The notes below the pieces were generated by a model. That model did not search any database and was not told the DNA's origin. It was given only the letters and a program-made list of their open reading frames with translations. The position numbers and the translations under genes were made by a program. Source: Heliopora coerulea (lineage: Eukaryota > Cnidaria > Anthozoa > Scleralcyonacea > Helioporidae). Taken from it: 64,000 bases of DNA. The first letter of the stretch is position 1. Every line of letters begins with the position of its first letter. Location: positions 302,001 through 366,000 of the forward strand of contig JASJOG010000060.1 of NCBI GenBank assembly GCA_030142905.1. The letters are read 5' to 3'. Of this stretch, positions 33,035 through 41,512 are shown in pieces.

Positions 33035-33087
33035 TGTAAAAATGAATAATAAAATTAATTTTGTAATGATATATCTTTATTACAAAA

Positions 33088-33537
33088 TTACTGTGGAGTA
33101 TTTGAAGGGTTTTCATGGGTTTCATCCGCGCTTTGCTTTGTGTCTTTTATAGCTAATTTGCTCATAAGTGTATTTATTATTTTATCTTTTTCCTTTGAAT
33201 TGCTGTTTGTTGATTCTTCATTTTCTAAAGATTTTAACGATTTTAAATGATTATTATTTTCCGAAAATTGAACTTCATGAATATTATTTTTCCCGAAAGT
33301 CATTCCGGCTTCAAAATCTTTCATTCCAATATCAACCTGCCCTCCAATTCTAAAACCACTTTTTTGAATTTTTCTAAAATTTATTGATGGATACCCATGA
33401 AGATTTAAATCTAATTTTTTACCCTTGTCTGAAGTCTTGCTGTAATTATCACTTTGTTTATCTTGGTGCTGTGTTGAGACTGAAGGTCGATCGCTTCGCT
33501 TGTTTGCTTTGTTGGTTTTTGATTTTGAATTTCCCAT
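33088..33537 (-). CDS. MGNSKS-type (N-myristoylation candidate) protein, element A
   Basis: This is 149 residues, open, starting MGNSKSKTNKANKRSDRPSV. Gly2 and Ser at position 6 or nearby suit N-myristoylation. A Ser/Lys/Gln-rich linker carries AGCGAAGCGATCGACC-type DNA (33488-33515). Then come a conserved block (SGFRIGGQVDIGMKDFEAGM) and a Lys/Glu-rich end. Its partner in B is at 10041-10475. Confidence 0.7.
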   Translation of the reverse strand: MGNSKSKTNKANKRSDRPSVSTQHQDKQSDNYSKTSDKGKKLDLNLHGYPSINFRKIQKSGFRIGGQVDIGMKDFEAGMTFGKNNIHEVQFSENNNHLKSLKSLENEESTNSNSKEKDKIINTLMSKLAIKDTKQSADETHENPSNTPQ

Positions 33538-33550
33538 TTATTTTTATAAT

Positions 33551-34112
33551 TTAAATAAATTTTTCACTTTTACAATCTTTACAAATTAATTTATACATTT
33601 TTTTCATTTTCTCCAAATTTGTATTAAATGATTTACATTCACTGCATAAAATAAACTTTTTAATATAATTTGTTAAAACATTTTGTATATTTAATTAATT
33701 AAATTTTCCTTTTAAAATTAATCTATTTTTAAAGTCTAAATTACGAATTGTATATAATTCTTCTAATATAAAATTTTGTAGATTAAAAAAACTTTTATGT
33801 TTAGAAATTAATTCAACATAATTTGCAATACATATTTTTTTACTAAAATTATAAACTTTTGGTGGAATCAAAATAAATTTTGGTTTATCTACAGTTGGTA
33901 TAATTTTTATTTCACTTAATTTTCTATAAAGATTTTTAAGATTTTCTTCATATTGTTTATCATTTTCATAATTTATAAATTTTATATTTTTATTTGTTTT
34001 CTTTTTCTTTTTTTGATGATTAAAACAATCTTGTAGAAATTTTTCTAATATTTCATTTTCTTCTTTTTCATTATAATCTTCTCTTTTTTTCAGTATAATC
34101 TTTTGAATTCAT
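33551..34112 (-). pseudogene. eIF2-beta / eIF5-like protein remnant in element A
   Basis: The minus strand encodes, after a one-base slip in an A-run near 34085, a Lys-rich N-terminal region. It is followed by PKFILIPPKVYNFSKK, a helical domain (ANYVELISKHKSFF, FILEELYT) and KNRLILKGKF. An in-frame TAA near 33695 comes next, then a zinc ribbon of the form YIKKFILCSECKS...LICKDCKS (Cys-x2-Cys, about 18 residues, Cys-x2-Cys). This order is that of the C-terminal half of translation factor eIF2-beta and its archaeal and eIF5 relatives. It occupies the place of the zinc-finger microprotein in B, beside the TIR. A role in host translation control would be inference; this copy is broken. Confidence 0.7.
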
Positions 34113-34149
34113 TTATTAATTATTAGAATTTTTTTATTAAATATTTGAA

Positions 34150-34794
34150 AATTTATTGACATGTCTTACAGGAAGTGACATCATAGGATTTCGGGGAATT
34201 TGACAAAACTTTGAGGAATTTCAGAATCTTTAAAATTTCATGAAATCACTAGAAATCTCTCGAAATCGTGGAAAAAACCGAAGGAAATTGTGGAAAAAAT
34301 CAATGAAAATGAAAAGTCATAAAAACCACCAAAAGTCAACCAAAACTGAAAATTTTCAAAAATTGTGAAAACTTAAAAAACTCGTGAAAACTTGAGAAAA
34401 CTCGTGAAAACTTGTGAAAACTTGAGGAAAACTTGAGAAAAACATGTGAAAATTTGTGAAAACTTGTGAAAACTTTCGAAAAAATGTTGAAAATTCAAAA
34501 AGATGAAAATTTCAAAAAATTGCAAAAACTTGATAAAACTAGTGAAAAATTGTGAAAAATGAAAATATCTAAAATTCCATAAAAATCACGAAAAATGTGC
34601 AAAAATTTGTGAAAAATTTGTGAAAAACTTGTTAAAATTTGTAAAATAATTTTAAATAATTTTGAAAATGAGAAATGTGAAAAATGATTAAAAATTGAGA
34701 AAAAGATTGCAAAATTTGATAAAAACTTGCGAAAACTTGAGAAAAAAATTGGGAAAAGTGAAAATGTGCTGGAACCCCCCATTTATAGACTACT
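34150..34794 (-). repeat. Right end of element A: degenerate tandem repeats and terminus
   Basis: From about 34320 to 34770 the sequence is an irregular array of GAAAACTTGTGAAAACTTG-like words. It is followed by GTGCTGGAACCCCCC and the terminus ATTTATAGACTACT at 34794. Apart from the last 30 or so bases it has no similarity to the TIR of B. The other TIR is outside the window, so the true TIR length is unknown. Confidence 0.65.
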
Positions 34795-35069
34795 AACACA
34801 TATAAATTTAACTTTCGCATAGAAGAGATTTTGGTTCGCACAAGTTCATGCTTTTGTGATGGCGACGGTAGCATAAAAAGTCTCCCCCTGAAATGCAACA
34901 TACTGCCGTGAATTTGAAAAAATATTCCGCGCCCTCCCTTTCTCAAAATTCTGGATCCTCTCCTGACAGGTCTATAAAAATCAATTGGTAAGTATAAGCC
35001 TTGTTTGCAAATGCATAAAAATAAATGAGCGAATGTGAACTTAACAACTATCACTGTCATTTGTCAGAT
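34795..35069. other. Flank between element A and the Harbinger-like remnant
   Basis: The region starts AACACA, a possible 6-bp target duplication of element A that cannot be tested here. I see no gene in it. Confidence 0.35.
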
Positions 35070-36366
35070 CCACCTGCATGCTAAAGAATTAAAAAATTAT
35101 GATCTCGAGAAACTCATCAATAAGATTAAAAAATTACGGCAAAAATAAAAGTCAGTTTAGGACGAAAAGAGAAGGAGCCGAAAAGGCACCAATGCTAAGA
35201 AGGAATGGAAGTATTTTAAGGACATTCATAAATTTTTTAGCAAGAAACACAATGTCTGCCCACCATCTGTTATAGGTACATCTGCTGATGATATGGATAT
35301 CCAAGATACCAATGGTGGGCCATTGTTTTTGTTTTGTGCCTTCAAACTGTTTTTCCAAAACAAGTTTTTAGTAGTACATTTATATAATGGCAGGTTTTCT
35401 GATGGTTGTTTTCCTCTTTTATCTTGATCCGCTTTTTAGCTGATGAGCTTATTTAAAGATATGTTACGGGTGAAACCTTTCTATAAAAATGTTAAAGCTG
35501 AGAATATGAGAAACTGATGCACAGTAGTGGGACCCATGTCAAAGAAGGTGGAGCTGTAAAAGTCAATGCAAATGATAATGAACTTGTTTCGTCCAAATTG
35601 TACTCGGAAATCAGGTACTGAGGATAATGATTCAAATGAAAGCAAGCTATATTTTGTTTTAAATGTTTTTTACTTATTCCTAAAGTAATTGGCAGAGGTG
35701 TTTGTGTGACCTAAAACACTTATTATGTTCCTTGAAAATATAATAGAATAGAAACAATTTTTTAAATACGAAACATGCATTAAGCTATGAGCACGCACAT
35801 TCTTCAATAACTTTTATTTTTTTCAAAGGCATTGCAATATACTGTAGGATGACAAGAATGTTTAATCAAAAGAGAAGGAAAAGACTGGAATAAGCATGAA
35901 CAAAAAAGAAGAGGATTGACCCAAAATGACATCGAAGAAAAAGTGTAATGTGGAAAAATCGCTAGAACGTGTTTTTCAGCTATTTAAGAAACATTCTGAT
36001 GAAATATTCTGATTCTTATCCCTCACATAACCAAAACAACTATTCATGAGACTACTACTACAATGAAGTCTGGAGTATGTAACCCTTCTTAACTTTTTTT
36101 ATGCATTTTTTGAATATTGGTAAAGTGAATTTTGTTTTACATAATTTGAAAAGTATCAAATGTTGGAACAGAAAAAACTGGAAAAGAAGCATGAGGTGCA
36201 AATGGAAAGAATTATGTTTGAAAACGAGAGAAGAAAGGAAGAAAGAATGCATGGAATGGAATTGTCACAGATGATCTTGGGTTATTCCCAGCAACATTTG
36301 CCCCAACAGCATGTCAATGTCTATCATCAACAGTTACGTTGCGGAGGATGCATGAGGCAGTTATGA
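35070..36366 (+). pseudogene. SANT/Myb-like accessory gene of a PIF/Harbinger element (decayed)
   Basis: Fragments in several frames include a helical stretch (DLEKLINKIKKLR, then KKEWKYFKDIHKFFSKKHNV) near 35090-35240. They end with a coiled, Met/Gln-rich segment (LEKKHEVQMERIMFENERR) at 36160-36366. This is the layout of the trihelix/SANT DNA-binding partner protein of PIF/Harbinger transposons, with a C-terminal coiled coil. Stops and frameshifts interrupt it. It is paired with the nuclease gene on the opposite strand (36430-37349), as usual for the superfamily. Confidence 0.5.
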
Positions 36367-36429
36367 CAATATTAAGGCTTAATGAATCCATGTCCACTCT
36401 CTTCGTAAATCTAATAAATCTGCCTTTTA

Positions 36430-37349
36430 CTTACCAAATGTGTTTTCAACGGTCATTCTAGCACGACGTAACTGGTAATTGAATACTCTCTCAACTCTGG
36501 GGGAATTTTCTTTTTCAGGACAAAGTTTCATTAACCATTTCAGGAGTGGGTAGTCAGGGTCTCCAATGAGAAGTGGGAAGGTGTAATGTCAACCAATATT
36601 TCAGATTCGTACTCCTGGACAAAACTCACCGTTTGCCTTCACATAGATGGCAGAATTTGACAGAACACGAGCATCGTGCACGCTTCCCGGCCACCCAACG
36701 ACTATATCTCTGAATAAATAAAAGTGATCAACAACGGCTTGCATCACGACGCTATGCCCACCCTTACGGTTAACATAATCAGCTGGACTCTCAGAAGGTC
36801 CTAGTATGGGAGTATGTGTTCCATCGATGGTGACAACAAACAAAGGAAATCCCCATTTCTCATGGTAACACTTTATCACTTGTTTTAAATTTTCTCCTGG
36901 TGGCATATTTATGACTTAAGAGAGGCGCTTTTTGATGGCGTGGCAGACATCTTTTACGCTAATACATACAAAAGCAACTGAAACCAACAAAGAGGTTAGC
37001 GATGGTCCTGTACTGTTGTAGACAAAAGCTAGTACAAGGTAACAGTCAAGCGATGATTTGCTAATACAGCTGTACGCATGCTTGTGTCGATACGAGATAT
37101 ATCAGTACGAATTTTATTCAGCAGGAACGCAAAGGTATCCCTGGTAACTCTAAAGTTTTTGCACCATTGTTCATCAGTAAAGTGGGTTTCTGTAGTGTCG
37201 AACCAGGGGAATAACCTGGGATGCATCCAAATACTCCTTTTCCGTAGAGGGTTAAGAAAAGCAAGAAGAACTTCGGAAAACTCCGATCTCCGTCGTTTGT
37301 GTAACCTTAAATAAGGAGCTGGAAATTTCATCAATTTTACACCGGACAT
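36430..37349 (-). pseudogene. PIF/Harbinger DDE transposase (HARBI1-like, broken)
   Basis: The N-terminal part is at 37349-37029 (LLAFLNPLRKRSIWMHPRLF, then TDEQWCKNFRVTRDTFAFLL). After a gap with stops comes the nuclease core at 36906-36601: FVVTIDGTHTPI (first Asp) and VGWPGSVHDARVLSNS (second Asp). Beyond a frameshift near 36600, PLLIGDPDYPLLKWLM and the region with the third acidic residue run to about 36430. This is the standard motif order of PIF/Harbinger nucleases. The TIRs were not located. Confidence 0.8.
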
Positions 37350-37739
37350 ACAATTAATGGCATAGTAGTGTTAGCTACCATGAAGGAGACTGAGACCAGA
37401 GCTTAGAAAGAGGATGTGGACAGCTTTTTATCGGAATGCAAAACGTTCTAATCGAAAATATACTGCAGTTCCAAAGACGGTATGATTTTGAGGATGAGGT
37501 ACACGATATTGTACAGTACCTGTTGCCATCTAACAGTACTTCCCTAATGTCCGTCTAGGATAAAATAGTCTACCTCCATGATCTTCACTGGCTCAACTAA
37601 GCAAATGGGGGCCCATGGGAAAGATTAGTTGGTTGGCACTATCCAGGATGATACCGATGATGCGGAAGACGTATGTGGCAGTTTGAAAACATTAGGTAAA
37701 TAAAAGCGATCGATATTCAATATTATCCTGCTTTAAGAT
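37350..37739. other. Interval without recognised feature
   Basis: Mixed sequence between the Harbinger-like remnant and a Penelope 3'-end fragment. I see no gene. Confidence 0.4.
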
Positions 37740-37925
37740 AATCGTAAGTGAAGAACCAGGCGGGAATCTTAATCTTAGGACGAATATCAATGGCCAGCAC
37801 AAAACAAGGACCAAAAAATTAGAATAAGATAAAATTTATTAACCTAACTAACGTTTCGTTGCATCTTGTAACATCATCAGAGTTGGGAATATTAATACAA
37901 AACAGTGAATATTCGGCACTTGCCG
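37740..37925 (-). mobile_element. Penelope-like element 3'-end fragment (inverted)
   Basis: The reverse complement of this stretch matches 46490-46650, sharing TCTGATGAT, CGACGAAACGTTAGTTAG-type sequence, AATAAATTTTATCTTATTC and TTTTGTGCTGG...ATTGATATTC. The copy at 46490 ends a Penelope-like element, so this is a second, oppositely oriented 3' end. Confidence 0.65.
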
Positions 37926-38039
37926 ATGACGTCACACCACTGGTTGATCTTCAGTTGCCGCCGTCTTGAGTGGCAAAGCTTCGAAAGTGTAGTTTATTCA
38001 GCTGCTTCGGTTTGCTAAGTTATTCAAGCAAATAAATTA

Positions 38040-39912
38040 TGGTCCATAGCTGCCTAGTGGTTGGTTGCAACAGAAGAATGACAGCTGGGTCAGGAATATC
38101 ATTTTACCGGTTTCCTTGTGATCCCAAAAGAAAGGCTTGATGGGTCGCTGCTATTCGAAGAGAAGGATAGAAACATGTTTGAGGAAGTTGATCGTCCAGG
38201 TTAGTGTAGTCTTGAGAAAGACTGTTGGTTGAAGTGACTGACGTTTCGACAGCCTTAGCGGCGGTCATCTTCAGAGTCAAAAGGAGAGTAAATGCGAATC
38301 TGACATTTACTCTCCGTTTGACTCTGAAGATGACCGCCGCTAAGGCTGTCGAAACGTCAGTCACTTCAACCAACAGTCTTTCTCAAGACTACGCTAACCT
38401 GGACGATCAACTTCCTCAAACATGTTACGATTCTCCCAGGTTCAAACCATTTACTTTAAGGATAGAAACCTACAAATAACAGTCGGATATGCACTGTACA
38501 TTTTTTATCTGGTTCGTATTTGATGAAAGATTCTATTTTTATCAGCTACAATTTTCATTGAATGTCTCGGAAACGTTTTTATAAGTTGTTTGCCGTAAAA
38601 TATGAAAACGAAACGCCTAATGTCACCATTTTAATTGTTCTTTTGTATTGAGGAAAGAAGAACGATAATCCTCTATCACCCAACTACGTGCCATCACTTT
38701 TCAATCACTCTACCTCGCCAGTTAAAAGAAGACTTGGAACGAAGCTGCATAGATTTGAGTGAACGCAACCTATGAAGAGACGAACTGAAGAGAAAAAGAG
38801 ATCTAATGCAGTTGATGGTCTTTTAAGATTATCATGCACTATCACTACTGACAAAAGCAACCTTACCAGCTGGGTCAAAATTGGATACCAGAAAGATATC
38901 CGTAACCAACCTAACACCAGGTCAAACGCCTGCAGTGGAACAGAACCACAGACAGATCAGTCCATGAAAGATATTGGAATAACACACCTCCACATGTTGC
39001 AGTTACAGCAAGAGAACTATAAACTGAAGAAACTTTCAAACAGTCATTCGCTTGGCTTGAGTAGCTTTGATGATGAAAAAGTCAAATTCTACACTGATCT
39101 CCCAAATTGTAAAGTTTTCAATGCTGTACTGAAGTCAATCAAAGAAGACCTTACTGGAGAAAAGATACTTTCAAAGTTTTATCAAATCTTGCTGACACTA
39201 ATGAGGTTAAGAATAAACTTGCCAAATCAAAATTTGGCATACAGATTTAGCATGCACCCTGCTACTGTGTCTCGTACATTCCACAATGTTCTAGGGATTA
39301 TGCATAGGGACTTGGTTTTTTTGCCAGTGTTTTGGCCTGAAAGGGGACAATTACAGCAAAGTATGCCTATGTGTTTTAGGAAATCATTTCCTAAATGCAC
39401 TGTGATCATTGATTGCTTTGAGGTTTTTATTAAAAAATCAAGTGATTAAGAAGCCAGAGCCCAAACCTATTCTTCTTACAAGTCATATAACACAATAAAA
39501 TACCTAACTGGCATAGCCCCTAGTTGTAATTATATTTATATCAAAAGGATGGAGTGGAAGAACTAGTGACAAATATATCGCTGAAAATGCTGGTTTCTTG
39601 AAGCATCTCCTTCCAGGAGATGTAGTATTATCCGATAGAGGGTTTAATATTAAAGATTCTTTGTCCCTCTATGGTGCTCAACTTAAAGTTCCAGCTTTTA
39701 TAAAGGAAAAGTACCAACTTCCAAGAGAAGATGTTGAAAAAACAAGACACCTTGCTTCTGTTCGTATCCATGTTGAAAGACTGACAAGACAAAAATACAC
39801 TATGTTGCAAGGACCTGTTATGTTGCCCCTACTTAATGAAGATGAGGAAACTGGTTTAATGACATTTGATCTATTGTTCTATCTGTCTGAATCTATTGTT
39901 CCAAAAGATTAA
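38040..39912 (+). pseudogene. THAP-domain DDE transposase (ISL2EU, broken)
   Basis: MVHSCLVVGCNRRMTAGSGI followed by FYRFPCDPKRKA fits a THAP zinc finger (Cys-x4-Cys, then FPxDP). A TGA and then the foldback (38171-38426) interrupt it. NPLSPNYVPSLFNHST near 38670 and a basic linker follow. The transposase core has a helical region (LLTLMRLRINLPNQNLAYRF) and an HTH-like MHPATVSRTFHN. The catalytic acidic positions are VIIDCFEVFI (39410), DVVLSDRGFNIKD (39620) and RIHVERLTRQ (39765). TAA near 39447 and two stops near 39565 break the frame. Confidence 0.75.
38171..38426. repeat. Near-perfect foldback (256 bp) inserted in the THAP exon
   Basis: Left arm AACATGTTTGAGGAAGTTGA... and right arm ...TCAACTTCCTCAAACATGTT pair over about 118 bases each around a short loop (CGAATCTGA near 38298). 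The arms include the word ACTGACGTTTCGACAGCC in both orientations. The arms differ at only a few bases, so the foldback is young or kept by gene conversion. Confidence 0.9.
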
Positions 39913-40025
39913 ATAAACAACCCCAAAAAATACACATTGTTTGGTAGTATGTGAAGGGCATTGTAACTAACTTTTTTTTCTTAAAATATAGTCCTACAGT
40001 AGTGATTTAAAATATTAAATCATAA

Positions 40026-40772
40026 CTAATACTTCCTAATTTGTACTTTTGCACTTTTCTTTTTAGCCACCTCTTCCCTTTTTTTCTTGGCTTCAATTAG
40101 TCTACAGTTTGGGCTGAGATAAGGTCTCACTGGCCTTTGCTTAAGACCCAGACATTGCAAGTGGAATTTGTTAATTTTGCAAAACCCAGATTGGCACTCA
40201 ATCACTAGATTTAAGTTTTTTTCAGGTGCACGACAACAATGACACAGATTTTCACTTGTGTGTGTTTGAAGTTTTCTTTCAATGGAATACCATTTGCCAA
40301 GTAGTTCAGGCAAAATTCCAACCTTATATAAAGTGCTGCCTTGGCAACACTCTCTGCAAAAGACTGTATCAAATTGTATTCTTTCAATAAGCAGGTGAAA
40401 AGCATCTGGTGTCCAAACCTCGAAATCACAGTACTTGCTACTTGAAGAAGCCTTTTAAAGCTGAACTTGATAATAATAAACATAACTGTGTGCAAGAGTA
40501 AGCTTGCCAGATTGATATTTTTGAAGGCAAAATTGTTTGTCTTCATCTGCAATCATTTCGAGTTTTTTGTCCTTGGCACAATTTTGGCGTTTCACCTCCA
40601 CTACACCTTTTCCACAACAACTACACACAACATGTGAATCTGAAGAGGCACCAAGAAATGGGTATTCGGAATGTATGAACAAACCAGCATTCCTGACCAC
40701 TAGATTTTGATGGAAAGACAGCATTTGGCTTTTGTAGGCTACCAAAGCCTCTTTTTCGTGGATGCAACTCAA
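40026..40772 (-). pseudogene. YqaJ-type nuclease with PHD-like finger (ISL2EU)
   Basis: The N-terminal part (40772-40455) contains GLFIHSEYPFLGASSDSHVV and KGVVEVKRQNC. These are the D and E-x-K motifs of the YqaJ/lambda-exonuclease fold. A frameshift near 40450 leads to the end part with LPELLGKWYSIERKL, and then Cys pairs (CHCCRAP, CQSGFCKINKFHLQCLGLK, PNC) as in a PHD finger with one Cys replaced by Ser. ISL2EU elements pair a DDE transposase with such a nuclease. The upstream exon and start were not found. Confidence 0.75.
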
Positions 40773-40879
40773 TCTAAAAAAACAAACTAACTTATTAGTA
40801 CCTTTAGCTGAACCTCTCAGTTAAACTATTCTTGTATGAATGGCTTGGCATAATGTTACTAATGCCAGAAGCATTTATT

Positions 40880-41320
40880 TATCAAGAGGAAGATGGCCAG
40901 GCAGAAATGGGTCAGGGGTAATCATTTATTTCGTAACTACGCGCATTATCATGGTTTTCCCCTTAACCGACTCATCAAACTCCTAAACTTTGCTGCCAAA
41001 GATTGTCATTTTTTTAATTTAATGGGTCCCTTTATGAACAGGTCGACGGTGTAGCTATGGGATCTCCATATTGGCCCATCTTTGCTGACATCTTTTTGTG
41101 TTTTCATGAGAAAACGTGAATTGAGAACTCCCCTTCAACTTTTAAGTCGTCCTTTTTTATCGACGTTATGTTGATGACGGTTCTTTGATTTTCCGCTCGC
41201 CTAAACATTCCTTTATTTCTCAATTACCTCAATCAGCAGCATCCTAACATCAACTTTACTTTTGAAACTGAATCTAATTCCTCTCTTCCCTTTCTAGACA
41301 TTCAAATCACGCGCCACAAT
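40880..41320 (+). pseudogene. Penelope-like element, reverse transcriptase part (left of Gypsy insertion)
   Basis: Fragments such as PLNRLIKLLNFAAKDCHF, VDGVAMGSP followed by FADIFLCFHE, and a degraded YVDD region (FIDVMLM) match the palm of Penelope-like reverse transcriptases. FLDIQITRHN runs up to the target duplication ACAAT at 41316-41320, and the same protein resumes at 45672 after the Gypsy-like element. Several frameshifts are present. Confidence 0.75.
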
Positions 41321-41452
41321 TGTAATGATAATATAGGTTTGGGTTTTCTTTGTGACTTGCACTTTACTCCGAGTTTAAGAACAACAACAAAAGCTTGTCG
41401 CTTGCGCATACATGGCGTGCACATCACGTGCCATGTCACACAACTTGTCACA
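41321..41452 (-). repeat. 3' LTR of the Gypsy-like element
   Basis: 132 bases from TGTAATGATAATATAGG to ACAACTTGTCACA (plus-strand reading), the near-identical partner of 45535-45666. Confidence 0.9.
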
Positions 41453-41512
41453 TCTTCCCCGTTTTAACAGTAACAAAGAAAACATATATAAGATTATCTA
41501 ACAATGTCCAGA

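Larger units (their letters stand above)
1..34794 (-). mobile_element. Outer Polinton/Maverick-like element A (left end outside window, interrupted at 5526/30103)
   Basis: Two blocks, 1-5526 and 30103-34794, form one element once the intervening transposon is removed. Together they carry fibre, penton-like, anchored protein, integrase, membrane protein, capsid, ATPase and small genes in the same order as element B (9305-27140) but reversed. The right end is placed at 34794 because the last bases read as an AGACTACT terminus, the same as the right end of B, and the inward reverse complement (AGTAGTCTATAAATGG) resembles the B terminus AGTAGTCTGTAAAGTG. The following hexamer AACACA would be the target duplication, but the other end is not in view so this is unverified. 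The polymerase side is presumably left of base 1. Most genes carry stops or frameshifts. Confidence 0.85.
38040..40775 (+). mobile_element. ISL2EU-type DNA transposon remnant (THAP-DDE plus YqaJ genes)
   Basis: A THAP-domain start, a DDE transposase on the plus strand and a YqaJ nuclease on the minus strand form the gene pair known for animal ISL2EU transposons. A foldback repeat interrupts the THAP domain, and stops occur in all genes. Terminal repeats were not identified, so the limits are those of the genes. Confidence 0.7.

Noticed and set aside
34320..34780. CRISPR-like regular repeats
   Set aside because: The GAAAACTTG words vary in length and spacing with no unique spacers; this is a degenerate tandem array in a eukaryotic element.
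38104..38479. Two overlapping frames with the same peptide on opposite strands
   Set aside because: They arise because the foldback is a near-perfect palindrome; no gene is indicated.
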